DNA of 64,000 nt from Deinococcus hopiensis KR-140 (GCA_943327755.2 CALPYF020000023.1:1-64000); one strand, 5' to 3'; counted from the stretch's first letter, positions 41,531 to 49,788 are shown. A program made the numbers and translations. The notes: generated from the letters alone by a model not told the origin.

Positions 41531-42172
41531 GTGCGCGCAGATGAGGCAGCGCCCGCCCGGCCCGCGTGCTCTGCTGCGGACATGTACATGTACGGCCTCG
41601 CGGCCCTCACCGTCCTTCTCGGCCTGGGCATCATCCTCCGGGGCGCCCAGGGACTGCGCGGCCCGCGCCGCGCCGACGCGGCCGCCACCCTCATCGGCGG
41701 CGTCCTGGCCCTGGCCCTCGGCACCGGGATCGGCTTCCTGGCCCGCAGCACCGTCGCCAGTGACCAGCAGCGCGCCCGGAACGAAGCGGCCGCGCTCGCC
41801 GCCACACCAGCCCCCGAGCCGCAGCTGGCCCCAGTCTCCTCCGGCGAGGTGGATCCACCCGGCAGTGACTCGGCGGCGCTCACGGCCCGCTACGAGGTGC
41901 AGAACCTGGCCGCGGTCGCGGGGCGGGAGGCCACCGACCCTGAGATCACCGGGCTCTACGCCCGGCTCGCCCCGCTGTGCCCGGCTGAGGCGGCCAGCCC
42001 GGCGGACGTCGTGGTGAACCTGCAGGAGCGCGTGCGGCAGCGGACCGGCCGGGTCTTTCCCGTCACGGACGTCATGCAGGGCCTGATCAGCGCCCAGGAG
42101 GGCGCCGCTGCGAGCGCCATGAAGTGCAGTGAAACGGCGGGGCTGCTCGCGACGGTGATGACCGGTCAGTGA
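41531..42172 (+). CDS. Membrane protein with two N-terminal helices
   Basis: The protein (213 aa from GTG 41531) has two hydrophobic helices (MYGLAALTVLLGLGIILRGA and AATLIGGVLALALGTGIGFL) and a soluble C-terminal part with two Cys (LCPAEAAS and MKCSE). ATG 41583 is an alternative start if the N-terminus is shorter. Function unknown. Confidence 0.6.
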   Translation: MRADEAAPARPACSAADMYMYGLAALTVLLGLGIILRGAQGLRGPRRADAAATLIGGVLALALGTGIGFLARSTVASDQQRARNEAAALAATPAPEPQLAPVSSGEVDPPGSDSAALTARYEVQNLAAVAGREATDPEITGLYARLAPLCPAEAASPADVVVNLQERVRQRTGRVFPVTDVMQGLISAQEGAAASAMKCSETAGLLATVMTGQ

Positions 42173-42175
42173 CCG

Positions 42176-42484
42176 CTAGCGCAGGGTCAGGCCGATCTGA
42201 GTGACGGTGGTGTCGGCCGGCGCCACGCACAGGCGGTGATCCTGCCCTGGGGTCCGCAGGGGGAGGCACTGCTGGACGTCCGTGACGTCCACCTGGAGGA
42301 CCAGCGGCGCGAGGCTCGGCGCGCGCCAGCTGGGCGGCAGGGGCGCGGTCAGCTGCGCCTCGCCGCGCAGGTGGATGGTCAGCGTCTGCCCGGCGGCGCC
42401 GAAGACAGTGCGGGTGACGACCGGCGCGGGGCGGACGGCGCTGGTCAGCCCGGAGAGCAGGGCCAGCAGGACGGCGGCCTTCAC
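42176..42484 (-). CDS. Small secreted protein
   Basis: The 102-aa protein has a signal peptide (MKAAVLLALLSGLTSAVRPA) and a beta-rich mature part with two Cys (QQCLPL, RLCVAP), perhaps a disulfide. The GTG start overlaps the previous stop (GTGA). Its stop is 3 nt from the convergent stop at 42172. Confidence 0.6.
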   Translation of the reverse strand: MKAAVLLALLSGLTSAVRPAPVVTRTVFGAAGQTLTIHLRGEAQLTAPLPPSWRAPSLAPLVLQVDVTDVQQCLPLRTPGQDHRLCVAPADTTVTQIGLTLR

Positions 42485-42693
42485 TCGTCTCCGTCGCTGG
42501 TCTGGTGCAGTTCGGCGTGAATCTGGCCGTCCGGCTGCGTGACGGCGCGCCGCAGTTCGTAGGTGCCGAAGTTGCTCAGGCCGATCTGGTCGGCCACGTC
42601 GGCCGCGCTCATGCAGCGGCTGAGTTCGACGGCGTACACGTCAAATCCGTGCTCGTTGGCGGGGTGGGTGGTGGGCAGCAGGGTCACAGGCAT
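42481..42693 (-). CDS. Small hypothetical protein
   Basis: The 70-aa protein reads MPVTLLPTTHPANEHGFDVY onward, with ELSRCMSAADVADQIGLSNF, which could be a helix-turn-helix (A-x-x-VA-x-x-IGLS). It follows a CGTGG promoter with hairpin. Confidence 0.55.
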   Translation of the reverse strand: MPVTLLPTTHPANEHGFDVYAVELSRCMSAADVADQIGLSNFGTYELRRAVTQPDGQIHAELHQTSDGDE

Positions 42694-42709
42694 GGGCGCT
42701 CCTCGCGTC

Positions 42710-42765
42710 AGGATCTTGCCGTCCTAACGTATAAAAGTTTACCACGTATAGTGGAGAATGGGGCG
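42710..42765 (-). promoter_or_regulatory. CGTGG promoter with leader hairpin
   Basis: -10 TAAACT (42736-42741) preceded by ACGTGG; weak -35. Leader stem AGGA/TCCT (42710-42725) with RNA loop CGGCAAGA; this stem contains an A-T pair replacing G-C of other copies. Confidence 0.75.
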
Positions 42766-42820
42766 TGGTGGGCGCACCACACCGCCGCCCACCACATCCG
42801 CCTCGGTTCACCGCAGCGCG

Positions 42821-43237
42821 TCAGGGCACCACGACCGGCAGGCTCACCAGGGCCGAGCGGCCCGCCACCGTGCACAGGAAATCCAGCGTGTCCCGGGGCC
42901 GCTCGTAACTGACGGTGGCCACGCAACCGAGCTGCCGCAGCAGGGACGTCGGCAGCACCGGCTCGCGCCCCACCAGGACTGGAGCGCTCCAGAGCGCGGT
43001 CAGCTGCCCGTCGAGCAGCACCGACCGCTGCCCACTCAGGACGCTGACCGCATGCCCGTTCAGGCGCATCCCGCCCGGCGCCCGGCCCGCCTGATACGGC
43101 AGGACCTCGCGCAGCGCGCTGAGCGGCACGTACAGTTCACCCATGGTGCCCCCAGCGGCCTGCACGTCCGCCCGGGAGACGCCGGTCGCCGTCGCGGCAC
43201 TGAGGATGACGCCCGCAAGAAGTCCAGTGATGCGCAT
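42821..43237 (-). CDS. Secreted protein, stalk-domain-like
   Basis: The 138-aa protein has a signal peptide (MRITGLLAGVILSAATATGV) and a segment LYVPLSALREVLPYQ typical of copper-amine-oxidase N-terminal-type stalk domains, with two Cys (LGCVATV, FLCTVAG). The ATG lies 6 nt after TACGCT, so it may be leaderless. Confidence 0.55.
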   Translation of the reverse strand: MRITGLLAGVILSAATATGVSRADVQAAGGTMGELYVPLSALREVLPYQAGRAPGGMRLNGHAVSVLSGQRSVLLDGQLTALWSAPVLVGREPVLPTSLLRQLGCVATVSYERPRDTLDFLCTVAGRSALVSLPVVVP

Positions 43238-43289
43238 GCCCTCAGCGTAGCGCGCGTCCCTTCGTCCCGACAGCGTACGTGCATGAGAA

Positions 43290-43314
43290 GAGGCAAGCCG
43301 CGCGCGGCCTGCCT
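43290..43314 (-). terminator. Terminator-like hairpin
   Basis: AGGC(A)AGCCGCG and CGCGGC(C)TGCCT fold into an imperfect stem downstream of the stop at 43336. Confidence 0.45.
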
Positions 43315-43335
43315 CCCCCCCGGACGACTCGCTGC

Positions 43336-43653
43336 TTATTGCTCTTCGGTCACGCTGGCATTGATCCACTTCACGCAGGGCGTGTAAGAGTCCGTCCAGC
43401 GGCCACTGGCCCACACGGTGACGGTATGCTCGCGGGTCCCGGTGCCGGTCACGACGATGATGCCGTCCATCTTCGTGGAGATCTTGCAGGACTCCGTGAA
43501 CGTCTGGCGCGCGACGATGTAATCCTCACCGGGATCACCGGGCGTCACGATGAACGGCGTGACCGGGGCGGAGCCGGTCAGGGTGGTCTGGGCGCCCGCG
43601 GCGCCGCACACGAGCGCCAGAGCGGCGCAGACGGACATCAGTGGTCTGAACAT
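43336..43653 (-). CDS. Small secreted protein
   Basis: The 105-aa protein has a signal peptide (MFRPLMSVCAALALVCGAAG then AQ) and a beta-type mature part with two Cys (ESCKIST, TPCVKW). ATG 43653 follows AGGAGTTCCC. Role unknown. Confidence 0.6.
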   Translation of the reverse strand: MFRPLMSVCAALALVCGAAGAQTTLTGSAPVTPFIVTPGDPGEDYIVARQTFTESCKISTKMDGIIVVTGTGTREHTVTVWASGRWTDSYTPCVKWINASVTEEQ

Positions 43654-43747
43654 GGGAACTCCTTCAGTGCCGGCCAGTGGGGTGGCCTCACGCAGCGTAG
43701 GCGACCGCTCCGGCGCGCGCTGCCTCATGTGAGCGCGGCGGGGCGCT

Positions 43748-43915
43748 TCAGTGCACGGTGCGGGGCGGACGCGGGATGAGCCGCTCGCGGTCCACTTCGC
43801 GGTTCTGCTCGCCGATCGCCTCGATGTCCCGCGTCCAGGCCTGGAGCGTGTCCTGATCGTCCGTCCAGGTGGTGTCGGGATCTCCTGTGGGGGCCGGCGT
43901 GCGTGGGCCGCTCAC
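43748..43915 (-). CDS. Small hypothetical protein, 55 aa
   Basis: GTG 43915 overlaps the stop of the previous gene (GTGA). The peptide (MSGPRTPAPTGDPDTTWTDD then QDTLQAWTRDIEAIGEQN) is acidic then basic and helical. Translational coupling and composition support it; function unknown. Confidence 0.55.
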   Translation of the reverse strand: MSGPRTPAPTGDPDTTWTDDQDTLQAWTRDIEAIGEQNREVDRERLIPRPPRTVH

Positions 43916-44761
43916 GCCTGGCTCCGCTTGACCGTCCAGAGGGCCGCGCCGGGCACGCGGGTGAGCTGCGGCAGGCCGCGCAGCTGGGTGCGCAGCGTCC
44001 CGTCCTGCACGTCCGGCGCGCCCGGCACGGCCCGGTAGGCGCGCAGCAGCAGCCGCTCATCCCAGGTGTCCTCCCCGGCGGCGCGCAGCGCACCGATCAG
44101 CGCGCTCAGCCAGTGGCGGCTGCTCCACTCGTTCAGCGGACCGGTGAACGCTCCACTGCGCAGCTGCGTCAGGGTCGTCGCGGGCCACGCGATGCGCAGC
44201 AGGTCGGCACTGAGCCCGGTGCGGCGGGCCGCCCCCTCGGCGCTGAGCTGCTCACCCGGGGCCAGGGTCAGGCGCCGCAGCGCGTACGGCGCCTCGCCCA
44301 CGTACAGCGCCCACTGCGCCGCTGAGACGCGCGCGGTCCGCACGTCCAGGCAGAGGGTGCGCGCGGCGAGCAGCAGCACGCCCCACTCGTCGGCGTCGTC
44401 CGGCGTGACCAGGCGGGGCGTCTGCGCCCACGCGATCAGCGCCGCGCAGTCCAGGTCGTGCCGGGCGGCGAGTTGCAATTGCCGCAGCGCACGCAGGCGC
44501 ACCTGCCGGACGCGTTCCTGCGTGCGCTGCCAGCGCCGTGTCGAGCAGCGGCTCATTGCTGGCCTGCGCCACCAGGGCCTCCCAGCCCTGCGGGTCACGC
44601 ACGCTGCTTTCCAGGGCGCGGACGACCGCCCCGACCTGGATGGGCGGCGCCTCGCTCCCCGGCAGCGGGGCCGGCCTCAGGCCCTCCAGGGCCGCCACCC
44701 AGTGCGCGGGGAACCCCGGCGCGCTCGGGGCGCGCGTGGGCCAGCGGTGCGTGGCGGTCAC
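43912..44761 (-). pseudogene. Hypothetical gene with a frameshift
   Basis: From GTG 44761 the frame reads MTATHRWPTRAPSAPGFPAH and is coding-like to NEPLLDTALAA. Near 44520-44535 the coding signal moves one base (WQRTQERVRQVRLRALRQLQ onward) and continues to 43912. One extra base would explain it. The joined protein would be about 280 aa, helical, without known domain. It overlaps both neighbours by GTGA. Confidence 0.55.
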
Positions 44762-45105
44762 GCGACGGCCTGGCGGTTCAGGTGCTCGTGCAGCGCGGCC
44801 GCCACGATCGCGTCCGGGTCACCGGCGGCCTGCACCTGCGTCCAGAGCTCGTCGGGCAGCTCGATCCGGCGGACGTGCGTGCTGGCTTTCTTGCTCGCGT
44901 TGTTCACGCTCTGCCGCGCGGACGTCAGGGCCTTCCGGCAGGCCTGGATGGGATCGGCGTGCACGCTCACGCGTCGGCCGCGCCGCGTGTCCGTCACCTC
45001 GAACCGCTGGCGGCCCTCATGGAAGGTCAGGGTGTAGCGGCCCGGGCACAGGGCGTTGGCGGCGTCCAGGTGCGCCTGCGCGGCCTCGGGAATGACGGGG
45101 CTCAC
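44758..45105 (-). CDS. Hypothetical protein
   Basis: The 115-aa protein has YTLTFHEGRQRFEVTDTRRG (strand pattern) followed by a helical end with IELPDELWTQVQAAGDPDAI, which resembles the C-terminal part of a small ribbon-helix-helix protein. GTGA overlaps on both sides. Confidence 0.55.
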   Translation of the reverse strand: MSPVIPEAAQAHLDAANALCPGRYTLTFHEGRQRFEVTDTRRGRRVSVHADPIQACRKALTSARQSVNNASKKASTHVRRIELPDELWTQVQAAGDPDAIVAAALHEHLNRQAVA

Positions 45106-45470
45106 AGCAGCTCCTGAAGGTGCGGGTGCAGGGCGTTCTGCGCCGCGTCAGCGCCGCAGGCGACCAGGGCGCGCGCGGCGGGCGTGTCCTGCGACTCGGA
45201 CAGCAGCGTCAGGCCCAGGATGTTCGCGCCGTAATGCGCGTCCCAGGCCTCAGCAGTGGTGGCCGGGTCATGCTCGAGCGCGGTGTGTTCGAGCACGCTG
45301 CGCGCGTCGGTCGCGGCGGCTCGTTCAGGCAGCGTGCGCGCGGGGTCCTCACTCCAGGCCTGGACGGCCTGCGCGGCGGTTCTGGCCCGGTCGGGCAGTG
45401 GGGCGCCGCCCTGAAGGGCAGCCTCGATGACGGCGTGAAGTGTGGCGGACAGCGTGTGGGGGGTGTGCAT
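45102..45470 (-). CDS. Hypothetical protein, first gene of a four-gene operon
   Basis: The 122-aa helical protein starts MHTPHTLSATLHAVIEAALQ; ATG 45470 follows AAGGAGCTTCGCC. The operon down to 43748 is held together by GTGA overlaps. There is no CGTGG promoter upstream. Confidence 0.6.
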   Translation of the reverse strand: MHTPHTLSATLHAVIEAALQGGAPLPDRARTAAQAVQAWSEDPARTLPERAAATDARSVLEHTALEHDPATTAEAWDAHYGANILGLTLLSESQDTPAARALVACGADAAQNALHPHLQELL

Positions 45471-45527
45471 GGCGAAGCTCCTTTGTGGGAAGGGCTGTGA
45501 GGGGCAGTGTACCAGTGAGGCGGCGCG

Positions 45528-46082
45528 TCACCCGGCCAGCAGACCACCGTGGCGCGTCCAGCGGCCGCACTGGTACGGCAAGGCGCTCATACGGGCCAGC
45601 AGGTCGGTTTCCGGACCGAGGGGCGGGAGTTTCACGTACACGCCCTGCTCGGTCTCCCGGATGAGGGTGCCGGGGGCGCCTGACGCGGCCCACGTGGGCC
45701 GGTACAGGAAGACGCTGCCGTCTGCCTGGAAGTTCAGTTTGGCCGTGAACAGGTTAATGCCCCACTCCTGCTGCACCCACGCGTCAATCTGCTGGTGCGG
45801 GGGCACCTGCCAGGACACCCCGGTCGGCTCGATCTCCCCGGTCTCGAAGACGTGCAGCTGCCCCGGGTACTCGCTGACGGGCGCGGCGCGGCACAGCCAC
45901 AGGGTCCGCAGGGGCTGGGACTCGGGGTGGCGGCTCAGGACCTGCCAGTACGGGAAGAGCACGCCGCGCAGGCCTGCACTCCGGATGCACTGGCGCACGA
46001 TCATGCCGGGCGTCAGGGCGGGGGCGGCGCTGGGCGAGAAGTCAAACTCGAACAGTGGCGCCTCGGCGGCCCTGCGGGTCAT
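45528..46082 (-). CDS. Hypothetical protein coupled to the DUF262 protein
   Basis: The 184-aa protein starts MTRRAAEAPLFEFDFSPSAA and overlaps the DUF262 gene by ATGA. It contains WVQQEWGINLFTAKLNFQAD in the middle. Family unknown; the coupling suggests a shared job. Confidence 0.6.
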   Translation of the reverse strand: MTRRAAEAPLFEFDFSPSAAPALTPGMIVRQCIRSAGLRGVLFPYWQVLSRHPESQPLRTLWLCRAAPVSEYPGQLHVFETGEIEPTGVSWQVPPHQQIDAWVQQEWGINLFTAKLNFQADGSVFLYRPTWAASGAPGTLIRETEQGVYVKLPPLGPETDLLARMSALPYQCGRWTRHGGLLAG

Positions 46083-46621
46083 GCCTGCCCCTCCGGCGGA
46101 CGGTGCTCCGGCGCGTGCGGGGTGCCGCCGTAGTTCATCCGGACGTACAGGTCTCGCAGCCGGGACTCGGTGTAGGAGGTGTCCAGCTGCACGAAGCCCA
46201 GCGTCGTCTCGCCGAGAAACCGCTGATGGTCGGCGGGATTCAGGTCCGCCCAGGTGGCGCCGAATACGCGCAGGTCGCCGTTCAGGTAGCGGGCCAGGGC
46301 GCGCAGGCGCTGCTGGCCGTCGATCAAGAGCAGGTCGAGCGGATCAAGGCGGCTCAGGTGAAGGCTGTTGCGGCGGGTGACGACGACCGCGCCGAGATGC
46401 AGGCCAAGCCAGGCACTCTCGATGAAGCGCTGCTGCTGGGGCGTGGTCCAGACGGCCGGGCGCTGCCAGTCCGGCAGGCGGAACCCCAGGACGTACGTGC
46501 CGGGCGTGAGGTGGCGGGCCTGCACGTCGCGCTGCGCCTGCTGCTCGAATTCGAGGAATTCGATGACGCTGCGCCGGGTGGGGGCGGTCTGGAGGACTGG
46601 GCTGGGCATCGTGATGGTCAT
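46079..46621 (-). CDS. DUF262-domain protein (GmrS-like, ParB-type fold)
   Basis: The 180-aa protein has RLPDWQRPAVWTTPQQQRFI, LLLIDGQQRLRALARYLNGD and LYVRMNYGGTPH, which is the DUF262 signature; DGQQR corresponds to the ParB-like nucleotide box. In GmrSD-type systems a DUF262 domain powers restriction of modified DNA together with a DUF1524 HNH nuclease. The nuclease half is missing here, so this may be a short regulator or a relic of such a system. Confidence 0.7.
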   Translation of the reverse strand: MTITMPSPVLQTAPTRRSVIEFLEFEQQAQRDVQARHLTPGTYVLGFRLPDWQRPAVWTTPQQQRFIESAWLGLHLGAVVVTRRNSLHLSRLDPLDLLLIDGQQRLRALARYLNGDLRVFGATWADLNPADHQRFLGETTLGFVQLDTSYTESRLRDLYVRMNYGGTPHAPEHRPPEGQA

Positions 46622-46637
46622 GGGGGCACCTCGGGCG

Positions 46638-46928
46638 TTAGTCGATGTTGTCGAGGATCAGGCGGCGGGAGACGCCGCTCCAGTCGAGGCACAGGCGACT
46701 GCCGTTGCCGATGGTCGTGACGCCGGTGAGGTCGTAGCCCCAGGCGCGCAGCGTGTCGCAGACCTGGCGCAGGACGATCTGTTCGCGTTCGTAGGCGTCG
46801 CCGTCGGCGTCAAACCAGATCTCGGCCTGTTTGCTCGCGCCGCTGAAGGTGTAGCGGTCGGGATCGACTTCGGCGCTGCGCAGGGCGCTGCGGATCAGGG
46901 GCACGGTGAGGCGGCGTGTGGGGGACAT
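46638..46928 (-). CDS. Hypothetical protein, first gene of the DUF262 operon
   Basis: The 96-aa protein starts MSPTRRLTVPLIRSALRSAE. It follows a CGTGG promoter and a variant leader hairpin and ends 16 nt before the DUF262 gene. Unknown function. Confidence 0.6.
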   Translation of the reverse strand: MSPTRRLTVPLIRSALRSAEVDPDRYTFSGASKQAEIWFDADGDAYEREQIVLRQVCDTLRAWGYDLTGVTTIGNGSRLCLDWSGVSRRLILDNID

Positions 46929-46942
46929 GGCACTCCTTTTGG

Positions 46943-46999
46943 CAGGTGTGGGCCCGCCTGATTTTCCAAAGTTTACCACGCATTGTATAAAATTGACAA
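46943..46999 (-). promoter_or_regulatory. CGTGG promoter with CCCACA-type leader hairpin
   Basis: -35 TTGTCA (46994-46999), 18-nt spacer with TTTATACAATGCGTGG, -10 TAAACT (46970-46975). Leader stem CAGG/CCTG (46943-46960) with an RNA loop containing CCCACA. Confidence 0.75.
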
Positions 47000-47011
47000 G
47001 GCATCGGACTA

Positions 47012-47078
47012 AGATCGTCCCCTGCTACTCGGGACCCAGACGCGAGCAGTAGGGGACGATCTCTTCACAGGTGAAGAG
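47012..47078 (-). repeat. Long imperfect inverted repeat plus a second hairpin
   Basis: Arms 47012-47030 and 47044-47062 match in 17 of 19 positions; CTCTTCAC (47061-47068) and GTGAAGAG (47071-47078) form an adjoining, partly overlapping hairpin. It lies after the stop at 47090, so it may end transcription; it may also be a small mobile-element relic. Confidence 0.55.
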
Positions 47079-47089
47079 GCGCCTGACGC

Positions 47090-47389
47090 CTAACTCGCGA
47101 GCCCAGGCTGCCGGCGAATGAGGGTGTCGGGTGCGCCCGCAAGGCGCAGTAGGTGGCGGTCGAGTTCTTCCTGGTGGATGACGAGTGTGGCGCGCAGCTG
47201 CGCGGCCTGCGCGGCGGTCTGTTCGTCCAGGCCCGCGCGGGTGGCGGCGTCCTGGTAGAGCGCTTCGAGGGGGTGGCGGGCGTCTTCTGGGTGGGGCGCG
47301 GCGTGCAGGGCGCGCAGCGCGGCGTCCAGCTGCGTGGGGATCAGGTGGGCCGTGATGAGCTGCTGCTGGTAGGTGGGATCACTCGACAT
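47090..47389 (-). CDS. Hypothetical helical protein
   Basis: The 99-aa protein starts MSSDPTYQQQLITAHLIPTQ and is nearly all helical (ALYQDAATRAGLDEQTAAQA). It stands alone behind a CGTGG promoter. Stop TAG. Unknown function. Confidence 0.6.
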   Translation of the reverse strand: MSSDPTYQQQLITAHLIPTQLDAALRALHAAPHPEDARHPLEALYQDAATRAGLDEQTAAQAAQLRATLVIHQEELDRHLLRLAGAPDTLIRRQPGLAS

Positions 47390-47399
47390 GACGGCTCCT

Positions 47400-47462
47400 G
47401 GGGAGGCCAGATCAGCCTCCCCTATACACCAGAGTTTACCACGCAAGCCAGTGGCGGGGTGC
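47400..47462 (-). promoter_or_regulatory. CGTGG promoter with a variant leader hairpin
   Basis: -10 TAAACT (47433-47438) preceded by GCGTGG; no -35. Leader stem GGGGAGG/CCTCCCC (47400-47422) with a different 9-nt loop. Confidence 0.6.
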
Positions 47463-47468
47463 GGGTCG

Positions 47469-48437
47469 TCACGGCGTGGCGGTCAGTGCCTCCCGGTCAC
47501 GCTTCAGGTCATCGTAAAAGATGCTGAACGCCGCCTGCATCGCCGCCTTCGCCCCACTTGCCACGGCAAACGCGACCTGGTTGCCCTTCGTGACGTCACC
47601 GCACGCGTACACGCCCGGCACCGTCGTCATCTGCTGGGCATTGACCGTGATCCCGGCGGCCGTCACCTCGCACCCCAGCGCCTCGGCCAGCTCGCCCCGC
47701 ACCCGCCGCTCCCCGTGCGCGTACAGCACGTCCCGCTCCAGTACCTGTCCGTCGCGGAAGTGCAGCCGCACCCCGCCCCCCGCCCGCGCCTCGACCCGGG
47801 CCAGCGGCGCTTCCAGGACGGTCACGCCCCGGTAGGTCAGCAGCGCCCGCTCCTCCTCGGTGAGGATCGCTGGGCCGTCCGTGCAGACGAGCACGTCCTG
47901 GGTGATCTTCTGGTGGTACAGCACGTTCTCCACGGCGCTCTGCCCCTGTAGCCCCGGCATGAGCACGGCAATCTGCCCGCCGCGCAGCTCCCACCCGTAG
48001 CAGTACGGGCAGTGGTGGACATCCCGCCCCCACAGGTCCCGCAGTCCCTCAGGCTGCTCCGGCAGGACGTCCTCGACCCCCGTCGCCAGAATGACCTTCC
48101 GCGCCTGAACCGACTGGCCGCCTTCGAGCACCGCGGTGAACGCCCCGTCCTGTCCGCTCAGGGCCTCGACGCGGGCCTCGATGACCGGGAAGTTGTACGG
48201 CTGCAGATCATCGAGCGCGGCCGCCAGAATCACGTCCGGGCTCTGACGGTCGCGGCTGAACACGCCGCCAGCGTGCGGACTGGGTGCGTTGCGGCTCGGA
48301 CCGCTCGTGATTACCGCGCCGCGTTTGAGTCCGCGCGCGGTGTACAGCGCCGCACTCAGCCCAGCGAACCCGCCGCCGATGATGAGCACGTCGAGCACCG
48401 TGGGCGCCGCCGATGGAACTGGATCCTGAAAAGCCAT
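47469..48437 (-). CDS. Thioredoxin-reductase-like NAD(P)/FAD oxidoreductase
   Basis: The 322-aa protein has the FAD-binding GGGFAGLSAALYTARG near the N-terminus, ILATGVED, the redox pair HCPYCYG (about residue 144) and a C-terminal GVYACGDVTKGNQVAFAVAS. This is the layout of thioredoxin reductases and related flavoproteins of about 320 aa. The usual second nucleotide-binding motif is weak (VLMPGLQGQSAVEN). The electron acceptor is unknown. It may start at ATG 48437 or at the nearby ATG 48449. Confidence 0.8.
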   Translation of the reverse strand: MAFQDPVPSAAPTVLDVLIIGGGFAGLSAALYTARGLKRGAVITSGPSRNAPSPHAGGVFSRDRQSPDVILAAALDDLQPYNFPVIEARVEALSGQDGAFTAVLEGGQSVQARKVILATGVEDVLPEQPEGLRDLWGRDVHHCPYCYGWELRGGQIAVLMPGLQGQSAVENVLYHQKITQDVLVCTDGPAILTEEERALLTYRGVTVLEAPLARVEARAGGGVRLHFRDGQVLERDVLYAHGERRVRGELAEALGCEVTAAGITVNAQQMTTVPGVYACGDVTKGNQVAFAVASGAKAAMQAAFSIFYDDLKRDREALTATP

Positions 48438-48518
48438 GGCGCGCAGCATCGCACAGCCCTCAGCCGCTGTCTGCCGCATGTGATCTGCTCGCAGCCGGGG
48501 CCCTCCCCTTCAGCAGTC

Positions 48519-48540
48519 ATCCCCGGCCAGAGCCGGGGAT
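48519..48540 (-). terminator. Hairpin between oxidoreductase start and small gene
   Basis: ATCCCCGGC (48519-48527) pairs with GCCGGGGAT (48532-48540), 100 nt after the stop of the 48642-48809 gene. Confidence 0.5.
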
Positions 48541-48641
48541 TCAGTGGGTGACCCCAAGAAGCAGGCACTGAAGGTGCCCAATGAACAGAACGTAGCACGG
48601 CAGGCCCAGCAGCTGGAATCTCCCGCCGGAATCGGCGCAGG

Positions 48642-48809
48642 TCAGCGTCCCTGCACGTCCATCTCTGAAGCGTGGGGCAACTGATCCTGATCGCGGGTCA
48701 CTCGCCGCGGCTCGCGCTGATCCTGCGCCGACTGGGTGGGAACCGGCGCGCTCAGCAGGTCCAGCAGTAAGGAGATCTGCGCCCGGTTCGCGTCGTCGTG
48801 AGGGGACAT
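48642..48809 (-). CDS. Small hypothetical protein, 55 aa
   Basis: ATG 48809 opens MSPHDDANRAQISLLLDLLS followed by a polar Gln/Arg-rich end and TGA. A -10-like GACACT lies 7 nt before the ATG, so it may be leaderless. Support is composition only. Confidence 0.45.
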   Translation of the reverse strand: MSPHDDANRAQISLLLDLLSAPVPTQSAQDQREPRRVTRDQDQLPHASEMDVQGR

Positions 48810-48879
48810 GGGGCGCAGTGTCGCACGCGCCCGCCCAGGTGATGGCCCAACATGACGCGCCCGGCCGGGGGCGGCGCCT

Positions 48880-49179
48880 TCAGGGCTTGTTGAGAAATTC
48901 CATCAGGGCCTGTACGCCTGGGGCGCGCGGCGAACTCGCGGGGGTGTGTCCGGCCAGGGCGTCAAGTTCTGCGGGCTCGAGGGTGACGCCATGCGCGCTC
49001 AGCTGCGTCTGCAACTGCATGAGCGTCAGGCCGCCGCCGTAGGTGCCGACCGTAGCGTCGGGGTCGTCCATGTTGCAGTACACGAGGTGCTTGCCACGTT
49101 CGACGGTCAGGTAGAAATACTGGAGGGGTGCGTCCCAGCCGTAGGTGAGGGTCAGGTCATTGTGGTGCAGGGTGGGCAT
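48880..49179 (-). CDS. Hypothetical protein
   Basis: The 99-aa protein starts MPTLHHNDLTLTYGWDAPLQ, with a mixed strand-helix pattern and GGGLTLMQLQTQLSAHGVTL in the middle. ATG 49179 follows CAGGAGCGCCGCCTG. Unknown function. Confidence 0.6.
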   Translation of the reverse strand: MPTLHHNDLTLTYGWDAPLQYFYLTVERGKHLVYCNMDDPDATVGTYGGGLTLMQLQTQLSAHGVTLEPAELDALAGHTPASSPRAPGVQALMEFLNKP

Positions 49180-49311
49180 CAGGCGGCGCTCCTGTGGTGG
49201 GAATCCGTGAAGGGGCGTGTGCCGAGCGGTCCTGATGTGGGTCAGGAATCGGCCGGGTCAGGTTGTGGCGTCTGAGCGCTGGAGGGCGTGTCATACCCCC
49301 GCGGGGTGACG

Positions 49312-49788
49312 TCAGAGGCGGGCGAGTTGAATCTGCTCGGTGCAGTGACGCAGATATAAGCCAACGCGCACGGCGTCGGCCCGCTCCTGCGCCGTGATAC
49401 GGCGCGGATACACGACGTTGCCCTCCTGGACGCGGTGCACGTCTCGTCCGGTCCAGCGGCTCCCGTCTGGCAGCACGACGGTCATGGACTGATCCCCGAC
49501 AAGGTCTGACTCGTTGAAGCACAGCAGGCGCTCTCCGGTTACTTGCCCGGTCACGGTGGTGCCGTTGGTGAGGGTCACGGTCACTGGGCGGTAACTGTCA
49601 TCGAGCAGGCTCATGGCACTGCGCGTCTGGGCAGTCATTTCATTGAGTGCGGCGTCAAGTTTGGCGGTGAAGGCGGAGACGTAGAACCGGGCGAAGATGG
49701 GGTAGAAGGCGAGAAGGGCAATCAGCATCAAGAGAGGGAGTCGACTCCATTGGAATGCCCGCTTGGCTGTGGAGACTGCGTGGGTCAT
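49312..49788 (-). CDS. Membrane-anchored protein
   Basis: The 158-aa protein has one N-terminal helix (LPLLMLIALLAFYPIFARFY) and a soluble beta-rich part (VTVTLTNGTTVTGQVTGERL, MTVVLPDGSRWTGRDVHRVQ) whose two repeats resemble Sm-like or tail-fibre-like strands. ATG 49788 is preferred because GGAG lies 5 nt upstream. Its GC is lower than its neighbours. Confidence 0.6.
   Translation of the reverse strand: MTHAVSTAKRAFQWSRLPLLMLIALLAFYPIFARFYVSAFTAKLDAALNEMTAQTRSAMSLLDDSYRPVTVTLTNGTTVTGQVTGERLLCFNESDLVGDQSMTVVLPDGSRWTGRDVHRVQEGNVVYPRRITAQERADAVRVGLYLRHCTEQIQLARL

Noticed and set aside
43725..44093. 122-codon minus-strand frame across 43.7-44.1 kb
   Set aside because: It overlaps better-supported coupled genes in another frame and has Cys/Arg-rich shadow composition.
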